From Xylogone sp. PMI_703 (lineage: Eukaryota > Ascomycota > Leotiomycetes), in the NCBI GenBank assembly GCA_021399445.1, contig JAJTUQ010000001.1:372001-436000 (forward strand): DNA of 64,000 bases, given 5' to 3'. Positions 23,397 to 37,899 of this stretch are shown here, piece by piece. The translations under genes and the position numbers were made by a program. The notes under the pieces are model-generated. The model ran no database searches. It saw only the letters and a list, made by a program, of their open reading frames with translations, and was not told the origin of the DNA. Each line of letters begins with the position of its first letter. The stretch's first letter is position 1.

Positions 23397-26329
23397 TTTG
23401 AAGGCTTGTTTCGCGTCCTAGATAGGCCACAATCGAAACAGACAAGGCCGTTTGCTATTTGCCTTTACGTGGGCTCTATGAAATCGACACCGAGGTAGCA
23501 GCTACTGAGGAGTAGTTGCTCCTGTTCCTCACTGCCAGGTAACCACGCACTCAGATCGGAGATCGGAGAGCGAGAGAAGAGACAAAAGGCACAAGAAGGA
23601 AAAAAAGACAGAAGTAAAAAGAGACCAAAATGCAATGCAGGATACCAGGGCAGGATATATGTACGACCCACGTACAGCTCACCTTCGTAAGCTAGCTCAA
23701 TCGTTGCTAAACCCCCAGGGATGGGATATTCACTCTCGCCCCCAATGGACAATACCTAGAGGCCAACAAGCTCTGGGCTTCCGGACTCCGCCCCAGAAAC
23801 AGAGTTCTTGCAGGGAGCTGGATGCAACAGCAGCAAAATAGCAAGCAGCTACCCCTACGCCGATGCTACCTAGGGCTTATGCCGGTATTGCAGCAGAAGC
23901 CTGCCCAGGGGCCCTTTACCGCGTCTCTGCCGTGGTGAGCAGCATGCGGGGCCCCACGAAGACCCACGGCCAGAAGCCATTCTCAACGAAGTAAACTCAG
24001 AGAATCGTGGAATCTGGGGCAGTTATCGAGAAGGTGGGGAGAACATGGTTTAGAAGCTACTGCATCTATCTCGGGATAGAGCTGTGCTCTTGACGAGTTT
24101 GCACGCTTGTTATTTGTTCTTTTGTGGTTCACCGTTGAGTGAATGCCAAGAGCTCAATTGAACCAACATACGCACGCTGTTGGAAGTGGACGGGGGACAA
24201 GGACATGCTGCTCCCGGTGCTGTGCTGTTACATTCCTACATTATCCTACCTATTATGGATGTGCATGCATGTTGTGCGTCTTCTTACTGCATCGACTGGT
24301 GTTTACAGTGTGTTACACGTAAGATCGAGGGCAATTTGCGATCTCTCGAGGGCGCGCCTTCTCTCCGCCAAATCATCTCGCTTTCGCACTTCGTACACAC
24401 ACGGCAGACCTACCGTAAATAACAAGCATAGTACCCGTCAGCCAAGCACGGGCAATTAGAGCTCTCCAACCATCACTTCTGGGCTCTGCTCTTCAGTCCA
24501 GCGTCCCTCCAGCGAGAGTCCATGTGGGCTTGGTGGGGCAATGTGGGTTTCCAAGCCCCCTATTCCCCCAGGTATTGCGCTGTCCTAGGACCCTCTAGTC
24601 TCTTTGGGTCCCTGCCGCTCTGGCGCTCTTCTAGCCTGGTCGGTTTGAATGAACCGAGGCGGTGGTTCGTGGCCCAGAAAGGTACATCAATATCTGGCTG
24701 AGCAGTAAAATAGAGATCGTACCAATCAGCACTTCTTCATATGGCCGATGGAACCCTTTAACTCAACTCCAAGATACCAGTGGTTGGGAAGCAATTAAGC
24801 TATCCGCGGTGGAAATGAGTTGGTTGGACCCTGAGGTCTTCTCTCATCTGCCAGTCGGAGACGCCTCTTTTCTAGACCGCCTTAAAACAGGAGCGCCAAT
24901 ACAGCCAAGCTATATGGAAGCAAATATTGTGCCATTCATTCTGCTTTCATAAGCTCCGGTCTAAGGCGCTAGATGATATGCTAGTTGGTTCGCTCCCCGT
25001 ACCTCAGCTTGTGTGCCTGCTTCGGCTTCCCCGCGGGGTTGATCTGGGAATATTGCGATCAGTCATCTGGGGAAATGATTGCCGTGAGCAAGACAGTAAG
25101 CAGAACCGAAGAATCCGAAGCTTGAGTTTCTATGTCGGCTCAGCGCCGTACCGGATTACCACTGAGCCCAGGAATTGATTCCATCCACCCTCCACATGGA
25201 CTCTGGACCGAGGAAAGCTTGTGCTTGAAGGGACACGGCATACACGGACATCCGCCAGTCCTTGCACAAGTGTCTAGGGCTCCACGTGGCGGGCATTAAT
25301 CGCTTTCTTTCACTTATGCTTGTATTATGTCACCTGGCTACTTGTGTCTGAGAATGATTGCTTCTCTTATCGCTGGGTGATTGCCGTAGAAAGCTATTGA
25401 AGCTCACAGCAGGCCTCTTGGCGACCTCTTTCCTTCCCTTTAAAGCAGGAATACGGCGATGATCGTACCCAATATTGCGTCGTTATCGTCTAAAGGTTTG
25501 ATTGCCCTTTGTACCCCCCTTAGCTCAAACTAGGTTGATGGCATACGGTTGGCGCCTTCCTCCTGTACCCTCAGACCTATACTCTCAGACGTTTTACCAA
25601 CAGCGTGGCAGCGGTAGCATCCTTCCGCAAGTATTGGGTTGCTTTCGGCTGGTATCTCAGACTATTTGCTGGTTCTTAGCCTCTTGGGTGCGTCGCAGGC
25701 TTTGCTTCCCTGGATAACTTCCCGGTACTTGTCGCAACCCACATGCTCCACATACTCACCCAGATTGACGCAGATCACATTCTGGAAGACATGACTTGCC
25801 TACGGTATCCATCTAGAAGACTTGAGTGATCTGTATCTTTTGTATGCAGGCCCTTCGTACAAAATTGGACATCGATCGTAGTTGCACCGATATGTCGACG
25901 GATACATGATATGGAGAATGATGCGTGCTGCTACAATACGCCTTGTTGTGTTACGCTGGGCTTGTCTAACTGGCCAATCAGCTGATTTTATCCCTTGCCC
26001 CAGGATGTTTCGATATATGATGACTTTCATAGAGTGCAGTCGTAAGACAAGTTATCATAGGCATTAAAACTACACAGGCCATGAGAGAAACTACGAAGTT
26101 ATAAGAGCAGGGAACATTTTATGTCTCCGATATCTTCTACTCTGTATGAATTCTCGAGCATAATCAAACTTGATAAAAATGGATACTACCTCTCAACCAG
26201 ACATTGTCGGTGTTTACATTACAGTCTTCGTAGTCTAGACTAAGATAGCAATGTACTAGCAAGGAACAAGTACAATGTGTGATATCTAGTAGCTTGAATT
26301 TTCTCACGTCGATCTCTACTCTCACAGAA
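23397..26329. other. About 2.9 kb with no recognised gene
   Basis: The 23397-24100 part is the upstream region of the MFS gene. Open frames at 24662-25178 and 25502-25717 show no family motif, start context or splice pattern I can defend. An undescribed or decayed gene between 24.6 and 25.2 kb is possible but not shown. Confidence 0.35.
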
Positions 26330-26991
26330 CTATTCTTTCGAGGCCACGCCCGCATCCGACTTCGATTCCTCGTCCGAGCTCGTCGTGTTCCCACCGTCCC
26401 ATTCAACAACAGTCATGGCAAGCCCGACTTTTTCAATGACCTCCCTGGTCATGTCCCACGGTACTCCAAAATTTTCGCTGTTAAATCTGCACGCCCACAC
26501 TTCACCTGGTGACTGGTCTCCCTGTTTCCTCTGTTCCAACTGTGTCTTCAAATCCTCCAGGGCCCTCTCAGTAGCAGCAAGAATAGACTTGCGGGAGCCT
26601 CTTAGCGAACCAGCATTTCTACTTGTAAAAAGGCATGCAATCCAATGTCGTGACGAATCGCCTGGTTGAGGAGGGATGAGGAGAGCAGTACCGACCAATC
26701 TGCGGTGGGTTATGCAGTGCTCTTCGTATATTTGGCACGCTGCAGGATACTGAATACGATATTTAACCAGTGTTTCATTTATGTAGCATGAGGACTGATA
26801 TTAGAACATACAAGCCTGCTGAATCGTACTGCTATTCCTGCGCCCCAGGCCCCGAATGTATTACATGCATCTACCAACATTAGTAGAGCTATATCTAGAG
26901 CAGGAATCTCGCTAGGGACCATACGGACAAGAACGGCATTCTCAGGGCTCAAAGCGAAGAGATCGCCGGTTATTTCTGTAACATTAGCCAT
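26330..26991 (-). CDS. Macro-domain ADP-ribose 1''-phosphate phosphatase-like (POA1)
   Basis: About 181 aa from exons 26991-26925, 26870-26812 and 26749-26330. After splicing intron 1 the protein reads [33 protein letters not shown]. This is the macro-domain phosphate-binding pattern (GDLF ... HACN ... G.WGAGIA) of the yeast POA1 family. It continues with YPAACQIYEEHC and LVGTALLIPP, and a helix-rich middle ends in ENFGVPWDMTREVIEK. Enzymes of this family remove the 1''-phosphate from ADP-ribose 1''-phosphate formed in tRNA splicing. The acidic, Ser-rich tail (SSDEESKSD) looks disordered. The GWGAGIA loop, important for catalysis, is kept as GAWGAGIA. Exon 2 is only 59 bp and the intron-2 donor is my best choice rather than certain. 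Confidence 0.82.
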
Positions 26992-27788
26992 TGTCTTCTT
27001 TTTCATATGAAAACGAAAAGAGTAGAAAAGTGGGTTCATTGAAGACAATTCTTTAGGCACTATATGAAATATTATTTATGATACTAGTCATACTAACTTA
27101 ATTATGACACCGACTGCCCTGGTCTAAAAGCTAGAGCTGCGGTAATAATGTATTAGTTATAACATCAAGGTGCCTGAAACCTTGTTGTCTTTATCTGAAA
27201 ACTTTAACAAAAAAATGCGTAATGACGTTTGGCGAGCGTCAGCATTTCACTTCTAACAGATAGAATATTCGGCAACCGTCAATATGACTAGCTGGTTTAC
27301 TATGTAATCCGACTAGACTTTTAATTTAGCATATCGAGGGTTATAATGTAAGAACTACCTCCGAGCCTGACTTGCCACATAAGGGTCACGGGACAAACCA
27401 CGCATTAAGTAGACTTCGTACAGCTAGTGGATCAGGATTTAGATCCCATGTTTCTTAAGCCGTGCATGAAAATAGTATATTAAATGGCATTTGTTCAAAA
27501 TAGAGGGCTTGACGATGAAATTGTCACGACTACGCAAATATTGTATTATCTAGCTCATACTTTGAAAATAATTTACTATTTAATATTGTTTCACTTTTTA
27601 ACAACTCGGAGCAGATAAGCATTTTGAGAATACTTTCAGTTAATGAAAGTTTGCTAAAACGTCGTGAATAATGTGCCAAAATATGATTGAATATATATAA
27701 TTCTACTGGTTCTATGAGCCACGATTCATTTCAATGAACATTATAATTCTCTGTCCTTCAGCTCTGATAAAGCCCTCTTAAATCCACT
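26992..27788. other. AT-rich intergenic, no gene seen
   Basis: Between the macro-domain gene and the 3' end of the esterase. Nothing recognised. Confidence 0.45.
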
Positions 27789-28792
27789 TTAATTGAGAGG
27801 GTGAGAGTTGAAGAAATCTAATATCATAGGTGTGGCATCGAAATTTGCAACATGATGGCCGGATCTGGAGTTATCTGCGTTAGATTCTGTACTCGGCCAA
27901 TCGTGTCCGATATCCGACTCGAATACCAGCGACACCAATCCCGCATTACTTCCTGAACCAAAGCTATAGATCACTGTATTGGTGGCCAGAGGAGTAGTCA
28001 CATTTGTGCTACTCATCCCTTCTCGGGTGGCCCATCCTTGTATCCAATGCGTGATAGATGGGAGACAAGCATCCTTACGTTCTCCTCCTCCGAATTTAAT
28101 CGTAGTATCATCTCCGCCATGAAAAGCGAGAAGTGGTATGTTACTCCTACCTGGGGAACATGGAATCTGGACAGTCGTTGGCTTGCAGGGCAGCGTATCA
28201 ACATAGTAAGCCCCAGAAACAGGTGCAAATGCTGCTATGCGTTTCGAAGTATTCGGGTCACAAGCAAGGACATTAGTGAATCCTCCTCCGTCCGATTTAC
28301 CTGTTGAAAAAATACGGTTGGTGTCAAGGCAGTAGAGGCCTTCAACTCGATCAAGAAGGTCAGTCGTAAATAGGACATCATTTGTAGTGGCATCAGGAAC
28401 GCCTTGCCAGTTATTCTTTTACACCTTAGTATACCCGGAGTCATATACGAAGGTTATTAATAACTCACATCAATTCCCTGGGGATATATAACGATAGAAT
28501 TAGTATCAAATTCCCCGGTTGTGAATTCGTCAAGATTCAACTGGTCATTTGCAGTTCTACTACCCCCATGGAAAGAGAGAATTAGAGATGTCAGGGTATT
28601 CCTATCATAGCTGGGTGGTATCCAGACGAGGTACTTCCTCTGAATCCCATTACTCGTCATTGAAACAGTGGATACACCTCCTGCACTTTGTCCGTTGGGA
28701 AGGGCTTTTCCACATCCGGCCGTCGCATCCGCATTAATGCCAGCAAGGCACGAAGCAACCACGAGAGCTGCAATGAGGAGAGGTTGAACCAT
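27789..28792 (-). CDS. Secreted feruloyl esterase, FaeC/CE1-like
   Basis: 316 aa from exons 28792-28469 and 28415-27789, phase 0 at the join. A signal peptide of about 21 residues (MVQPLLIAALVVASCLAGINA) is followed by GCGKALPNGQS. Alpha/beta-hydrolase features: RKYLVWIPPSYD, SLILSFHGG (oxyanion strand), NNWQGVPDATTNDVLFTTDLLD, the nucleophile elbow STGKSDGGGF (G-x-S-x-G), LLAFHGGDDTTIKF (acid) and IGHDWPST (His). Layout and length match fungal FaeC-type feruloyl esterases and the PHB-depolymerase-like CE1 group, which release ferulate from plant cell-wall arabinoxylan. Cysteines are several, as expected for secretion. The gene is intact. Acetylxylan esterase of the same group is the main alternative. 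Confidence 0.88.
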
Positions 28793-31402
28793 TCTGAAAC
28801 TAACCTAAGAGCGTTTTGAAAATGATGTTAACTCCAAGACTTGTACTCTTCTGTGATGTAGCAAGAAGAAACTTATTAAAGTGAAGCTATGTGTGAGAAC
28901 CTTGGTTCTTTAAAAGTACTGGTAAGCATTGTCAAATCCTAATGTACGTAATATATGCCCAGTCGACAAAAGTAGTACCACTCGCATGTCATATACGAGA
29001 GTCTGAAATAAAGTTTCGACCACTCGCATTGCTACCTTCCGCATTATTCCATAGAACTCCCACGCTATAGGAGCCAATCACACGATATCTTTCAATCGTA
29101 ACGCACCATTTGCCAAGAAGCTTACTATAACCTCAGGTGCTTATTGGACATCTTACTTTGTATATTTGACCGACGTAATATCGATGAATTTTCGCCAAGA
29201 TATACTTAAAACATAAGCATAAGCCGAGGTCAGCGAGGTCAGCTGTGTAGCTGTAGCGATTACCGAACGAACTCCGGATACGTGTATCCTGTGCTTGATG
29301 CCTACCTATTACGGAAGCTATTTGACGAGCAAGCGTTTAGCTGAATAGGTAGAATTGTAGTGGGGGAGTATTAATATATAGATCAATCCACATCGGAGTT
29401 CTGAGCGTATAGCGTATCATATTAATTGCTAAGCGTTATAGGCTGTCATACAATGGTAAGATGATACAAGGGAAAACATATTTGTCTTCATTCTCATTGT
29501 TTAGAACAATATCCCTCTATCTACAATTTTTTTCATGAAAAATGGTTCATTAATTTCCAATAGATGTCAGTATGCTTCCACTTACTCCAAATACAGCGAC
29601 AAACTAAGTCATGGATCGTTACAGAAAATTAATCTCTACGCAGACGGATTATCTTATGTCATTTTCTACCTTTGTTAATTCAGCTGTATTCATTTTCCGA
29701 GGTTTTAAAGTTCTGGGCAAGGATCCATGCTTCCTCTCTCTTGGCCATGTGATACGCTGTGGGGTGGGGAAAAGAGCGTCACAGGTGAATGCTATTTTTT
29801 AATTCTAATATATAATTATATATTTTCGAATTGGTATCCAGAAGTACGAGCCCCGAGAAGTCCAAATCCAGTTCTATATCCGGCATGGTTATGATTGGCT
29901 ACTGGTAGAATCTGGAAACTTTATTGGCGGCAACAAAGTGCGGCGTATGCGTATATGAAAGGGCAGACTGGAATATTTGGGTCCGTACAAAAAAAATAGG
30001 AGTTATTCCAGCACAAAGTCTACTAATCAAACATCTAGGATACACTTAAATGCACAACAAATTGCCGATATCGGAGAACATACGCACAACACAAGTTACC
30101 AGTGTTTACACAAGTCTCTATTAACCAGAACAATCTGTACTTATTAATTATATTCCAGCGTTGAATCTAATTTCTAATATCTGATATAAGTGCGAGTTGC
30201 GCTATATAGTACAGGCCCTACAGGCTCAGGCCCTACAGTGGCTTCGCTTACAGGGCTCTAGGCCTGTACCGTACAGTGCAGTCCATACCGTACAGTATAC
30301 AGGTACTGTAAGGTGCATTACATTAGAGGTGATTAATACTATGGGAGTGATATTTCCAGGAGCATCAGGATTTATCGTATCGATAGGGCGCCTTATTGTT
30401 GCATCCAGGATATCGCCATTTCGCTACTTCGTGGAGAAGGGTTAGTGGGACCGAACTGGATACCCATATCGGTGTGCTTAAAAACGTGGTATCGCGGTGC
30501 TGCGCTGTGCGGACTTTTGTATCTTGTATCGATTCGTCTTCTGCTAGGCTTTAACTATTAATTGCTGTGCGTACGTAAGCTGGTGACTAGTTTTGATGGT
30601 GGGATATTGATCAGTAAAAGCACTCGATATTTATGCTGTATTAAACGGAGGTGCAAACTACAACATCGTCATCTAGTGGTTGAGCTAATACAATTACCGT
30701 AAATCAATTTGCCATGGCAGTCTGGGTGTTTGGCTCGATGCTCCCATAAGCACACCATTGGCGCTGCTTCAGCTTCTTCAGCCATTCAAAAAACGTTGCT
30801 CCATACCGTGCATTAATTCACTCTCTTTAGTATTGAATAACGGGGGAGGAGATTCTATAGCTGTAATAGTAAAGCTGTCAGTTATGTGTCTCCGGTGAAG
30901 ATGGTTACAGTTATGCAAACCCGCCTATTATGCATATATTTTGCAGGTGATAAGCCACCAATCAAATGTGACTACCATATCAGGGGCATAAATTACTCGA
31001 GTTACTGTATAAAGTTGCATGAATTGGCGAATTTGCATAACTGCAACCACTTTCACTGGCAGAGTGTGATGTCGAAAGCTAGGTAGCCACAACATCTGGG
31101 GTGCACATAATCATGAGATCCCGTTTATAGGTAAGATTGATTATACGTGGAGCTAGCGTACAGGAACGAAGATTTAAGAAAGCTGGATTACCGGTGGATG
31201 AGAAAAGTCATGTGATAGTCACATGATAACGAGACAGAGCCCATGAGGAGACATGCTACAGGATATTACAACAAGATCAATATACGCAATAACCCTCGAA
31301 TATTTAGAGAATTGCGTCTAATGAGCTATCACTCTCCCCAGTAAATCGACAGTTTCAAAAAAAAAAATAAAAACTGAGTAAATTTTATATCCACTATTAC
31401 TC
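28793..31402. other. 2.6 kb AT-rich region, no gene seen
   Basis: No coding gene recognised. The one structured part is at about 30215-30320, where CAGGCCCTACAG-type words recur in direct and inverted order (separate entry). Confidence 0.4.
30215..30320. repeat. Short-word repeat cluster (CAGGCCCTACAG)
   Basis: CAGGCCCTACAG occurs twice within 30 bp, followed by GGGCTCTAGGCCTGTACCG and several TACAGT words, so the stretch can fold on itself. The reverse complement CTGTAGGGCCTAC occurs near 37700 with AGCCTGTAGAGACTGGGCCTG, next to the Ty3/gypsy remnant. This may be the end of an unclassified element. Confidence 0.45.
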
Positions 31403-32978
31403 TCACATCTTGAGGATCTTCTCCATAGCATCAAGCAGGATGTCCGCATGATGCTTCTGGAAGATAAGCATCGGCCGTAATCGTACGGCGTTTTGTCCGC
31501 TTCCACCAATGTTAATTCCAACCTTCTTTGCGTTCTTCAAGAATTCATCGCGGCGAGGGCTATCAAAGGCAATAAATGTTCCCTGGCCCTTACCACGCAG
31601 GTTCTGAATCTCACCGGGGTACTTTTTGGCTAAGGATTCGATTCCACCGTAGAGGTATTCGCCAACATTCTTAGTATTATTGACCAAGTCTAAACGTTCG
31701 ATCTCCTCGATGATGGCACGGAAGAGAATAGCACGTGCTGGGTCACCCATCCAGGTGTTGAATTGACGGTAGGGCTTGTTAGGGCGGAGTTCGGGGTTGC
31801 CAAAGTAGTAGCCTGCGGTTTGTGCCTTCTTCGAGAAAGTCACCATGTCCGGTGGAGTATCCAAATTCCAGTGATCGTGTGCCCAGAATTTACCAGTTGC
31901 ACCAACACCAGTCTGGACTTCGTCTACGATGAAGAGAACGTTGTGCTTCTTTGTAAGTGCACGCAGCTTGCGGAAGAATTCTGGGGAAGCATGGTTGTCT
32001 CCTCCTTCAGATTGAATAGGCTCAACAACGACAGCGGCTGGTGGGTGGTGATATGTGGTGATTAACTTCTCGACTTCAGCAAGGGAAGCTTCTTCAATGG
32101 CCTTATTCTCCTCAACATGCTCTTCAAGGGGGTATTTCAGGAGGGGAAAAGTAGCCTGGGGCCAGTCGAAGGCCGGGATATCCAACTTATGGATTGGCTT
32201 GCTGCGAGTGGTGGAGAGGGATCCGAATAGACGGCCGTGGAAAGCGGTCTTGAAGGAGAGAATCGATAGGGCCGGCGACCCTGGAGATGTATTGTTCATG
32301 CTAGATTCCAGCTCTGCTTCGGTGAACTCCACGTTATATCCGCCACGCTCCTGCTGTCGCCTCCACATGAAAGCCGCCTTGTATGCAGTCTCGTTGGCAT
32401 CCGAACCCGCCATGGCGGTGAAGACTTGGTTCAAGCCTTTGGGGGCAACTTTGAGGATACCGGTCTCAAGGACCGAGGCCCAATCGTGAGAAGGAAAGTT
32501 TCCGAGCGCAGGACGATTGATGAGGGCTGAGACCATCTGTTCAGAACTCGCGGCCTTCTTGAGGGCGGGGTTGCTGTAGCCCACAGGAATGGAGGCGATC
32601 TGAGCATATCTTTCAAGAGCAATTGATTAGTTTCAGGTGCAAAACAACGGACGACGTTCAATTGAGCGAAAGGGATAGAATCTGGGAGACTTACACATCC
32701 AACAGCACATTTCCATCTGGATCAGCGATGTAGTTTCCGTAGCTCTTCTGGTAGCTGGCAAGCATGTTCAAGCTTCGCGTGTCAAAGACCTTGTTCAGCT
32801 CTGCAATTGCCTTCTGGCTTTGGGGCCCTGGAATCTCCGTCTTCAGGACTGGTCCCGATGGTTCATCTGGCAAAAAAGGCTTCTCAGCTGAGCTGGCATA
32901 GAACCTCTGGAGCTGAGCTCTGGGGGCGGCTCGGGCAACCATTGGCCTCAGCCGACCTGCAACTCGAAGAGAAGCCAT
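31403..32978 (-). CDS. gatA: 4-aminobutyrate aminotransferase (GABA transaminase), mitochondrial
   Basis: 496 aa from exons 32978-32695 and 32609-31403. The N-terminus (MASLRVAGRLRPMVARAAPRA) is an Arg-rich mitochondrial presequence. Class III aminotransferase motifs: FTAMAGSDANETAYKAA, FKTAFHGRLFGSLSTT, AVVVEPIQSEGGD, LFIVDEVQTGVGATGKFWAH (PLP Asp) and VTFSKKAQTAGY (PLP Lys). The C-terminus runs through GGSGQNAVRLRPML. The enzyme moves the amino group of GABA to 2-oxoglutarate, giving succinic semialdehyde, and lets fungi use GABA as nitrogen source; the Aspergillus nidulans gene is gatA. It is complete and has one phase-2 intron after LDV. The upstream reading frame continues to 33221 without a better start. 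Confidence 0.95.
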
Positions 32979-34137
32979 TCTGAACCGGATCTGATATGTG
33001 TTGAGACCAAGGTCCAAAGAACAGCAATTGGGGAATTGAAGAGTCAAGATCCGGTGATGTGCAAAAGAGGAGAAGCTATATATGTGGAGCTCGCTGTTGT
33101 CTCTCACCTGCTTGAGATGTCTTCCTGCGTGCGGAAGGGCGAGGCGGGGTTGGCAGTCACAGGAACGACCCACTAGCTTGCCGTGGCGCCTGCTGCGATA
33201 AGTGATTTTTAGTGATCTCATCCCTCTGTAAATCAGCGTAAACTAACGTTGTTTTTGCTTCAACTGACTCGACTGCCGAGCCAATTGTAATGCATGATTA
33301 CTGTTATTAATGCACGTAGATGTGTACTAGATTGTATTCCTCCGTTCTCATTGGAGATATTGTTGGAATACTGCGTAATCCCGCGAAACTCGTCACCACT
33401 CAATGCGTTCCCTCTTTTGGAAAGCTATCTAATCTACGGTACGGACGTACGCTTCGGTAAAACGGACAGGACAACACAGAAAGTCTAGATTAGCTTCTCC
33501 CCTTGAAATTCCTCGATGCTGCAATGCTGTGGATTGTAGTTGTATTGAAGAAGTATTTTCCTGGCAATTTGAGGGGCTAGAGGGGTAACTTCACCGCCTT
33601 GGGCTTGGTTACTTCAACGTAAGAGCATCGCGCTGGGCTGGTGGCGCTAGGTCCAATGCAGAAGTTCTATGCGATCATGTTGCCACCTCAGGCATGAATA
33701 GACAAGTGAAAAAGACCACGTGATAGAATCGGAGCCCATCACGTGCACGACGTAGTTAGCCAGATAGGTAGGGGCCTACCTCAAAATCGGAATGATGGTA
33801 GCTAAGCGGATACAAGGTTCCATTATTATGGGGCGTACTCTGTATTGCATTATTATGGGGTGTACTCTGTATTGCATATATTAATTGAGGTACGAAGACT
33901 CTAAGTGTACCTCCGTAGATGTGCTGCTTGGTTGCGCGCAGGATGTAGGGCTCTAGGGTGTTGCCGCACTCTACCGCCATCACCTCCGTACTTAAGGAAA
34001 TATCAACAACTAATAACTTGGAGACTTCTACAGAATGGTATTTCGTAATGATATGCCCGGTCTATTAGATAATGATGTAAAATATAAAGGCTTCAAACAT
34101 TCTAATACAGTGCAATATGCTGCACGCAATATTTTTC
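32979..34137. other. Intergenic with a 27-bp tandem duplication
   Basis: Promoter region of the GABA transaminase gene, then DNA without a gene. A perfect-to-one-mismatch tandem repeat lies at 33821-33874 (separate entry). Confidence 0.45.
33821..33874. repeat. 27-bp tandem duplication
   Basis: Two adjacent copies of a unit starting CATTATTATGGGG and ending TCTGTATTG. They differ only at GGGGCG versus GGGGTG, a C-to-T change. Confidence 0.85.
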
Positions 34138-36108
<1,971 letters not shown>

Positions 36109-37800
36109 CGTGATGCCGGGAGCTTCAAAGGGGGCGGAAGCAGCAAAACAGCGAACCACAACAAACAGCGGCAACAACAGCGAGGAGCGCGAATTAGCTA
36201 AGGGGAGAAGAGAGAGAACAGGTAAGGAGAGCAAGAGCAAGCACGCGGGCTTTTCATAGAAATTGATGCTTGCGACGGCAGTCCAGGAAGGCGCGTGGAG
36301 AGGGTGGCTTGTAGACTACGAGGCGGGATAAGTCTTTAGAGGCTAGAAGCTAGAAAGCTTCAGCAGGTCCCGAAGCTTCCTGGGTTCATGCCCCCCCTCA
36401 GTGGGGCTTTTTTCCGGAGCGCATTCGACGGGATTGGCGGTCATTGGTCTGACGGGCGGGCTTCGTCTTGGCTTTACTTATTGTGGAAAGTCCGTGGAGC
36501 AGAAGAAAATGAGATGTGATATGGGGGTAGTGAAGTGCAGTCGAGTCGGCAGTCGATGACCAACTGCATCATTTCTCGAACGTCTCCTTCGCTTTTGCTT
36601 CTTACCGCCCCCAACTTTCGACCGTTCCCAAGAGGAGGTCTGCCACATGGCGACCTTGTGGGATGCGGTGAGAGAGATGGCGTTGGTGTGGAGAAGGACC
36701 AATGGTCAGTGGCGTAAGGAGCGGCAGCCACGTGGGAACAGAACTGGCTGGTTATCAGGATCGCTTCGTTCATGGTCTGGAGGGTCTTCCTGGGCTATTC
36801 GTAGCTATTCTATTGTTCTGGAAGGGTTTACTGCTGTGTTGTATATAATGATATCAAACTATTAGGAGTGTCGCACTACAGTATCGCGCCCGACTTACAA
36901 GATTACCATCCAGAAATACCCAAGAGCCGAGGGGGAAGTGAGTACGGCACAGTACCGTAAGATTGTAAGGAAATATCCCAAGCGTAACTGCTTCCACAGG
37001 CCTGGCTTATTCCTGCTGTAATTATAGTAATTCATGTAATGAAAGGCGACCTGTCGAATTTCATGGCACGCATGGATCCGACGGAGGAGCTTCTCCTTAA
37101 TGTCGGTCAGCAATTCATCCCAGCCGACGTGGGTTGCTAAGGTGAGCGCCATTTCGCCAAGAGCTGGACAATTGGAGACAATTGAGGGCAGCGAGCGATC
37201 TGTGGCCTGAGAAGATGCTGATATTGCAGCGTTGAATATCTAGAAGCACAACTGGTATGGATGTTTGCTGACTCGCATCGTAACCTTCACAGTTCGGATG
37301 TCTCGAGGCAAAATGAAACATGATGATGAAGCTCTTCGCTAGCCACGGCTTCCAGCGGGGCCTTCACTGAGGGGCAATCTATAAGGCTAGCTGGTTATGG
37401 CACTTACGCCGCCCGTGTTTTGGAATAGCAAGAGCGATATCGCCTCTTAGCACGAATGCTTCTACGCGAATTCGGAGTAGAACCTCTTGACGAGTGGAGG
37501 ATCTTTGCTTGACCGTGCCGAGCTTGCGTAGCAAGGCGCAAGCGCAGCTTGTTGCAATAAAGCATATTAAACGCGTAACAGCCTATAATAAGATTGCGTC
37601 GCGTGATATGGTAATTACAAGCTGTGCTGTACAGTAGTTACAGGCTGTCAGCGACCTACGGCCGTTGGCTTCAGCCCTAGAGGTAAGCCTGTAGAGACTG
37701 GGCCTGTAGGGCCTACCGTTCTCCTCACCCTTATCAAATACTGACTAATTATTGAAGGAACTTATGCAAACTTTAGAAATTATGCGAATTATTCTCATTT
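36109..37800. other. About 1.7 kb with no recognised gene
   Basis: Upstream region of the esterase, then unassigned DNA. The end part (37440-37725) is element-like, with the CTGTAGGGCC word also present near 30.2 kb, and abuts the Ty3/gypsy remnant. Confidence 0.35.
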
Positions 37801-37899
37801 CGCGAAGATACCTCACGTTCATTGGCTCGTGTGATTATTTTACTTCCGTATATCGGCCCGGAGTCCCCCAAGTCCAACTCGTCGAGTGCCTTTAGCTCA

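Noticed and set aside
24662..25178. Possible gene with frames on the plus strand
   Set aside because: No recognisable motif, start context or splice sites, so it cannot be told from chance frames.
30215..30320. CRISPR-like array from recurring short words
   Set aside because: No regular spacers, and this is a eukaryotic genome; the words are irregular and partly inverted.
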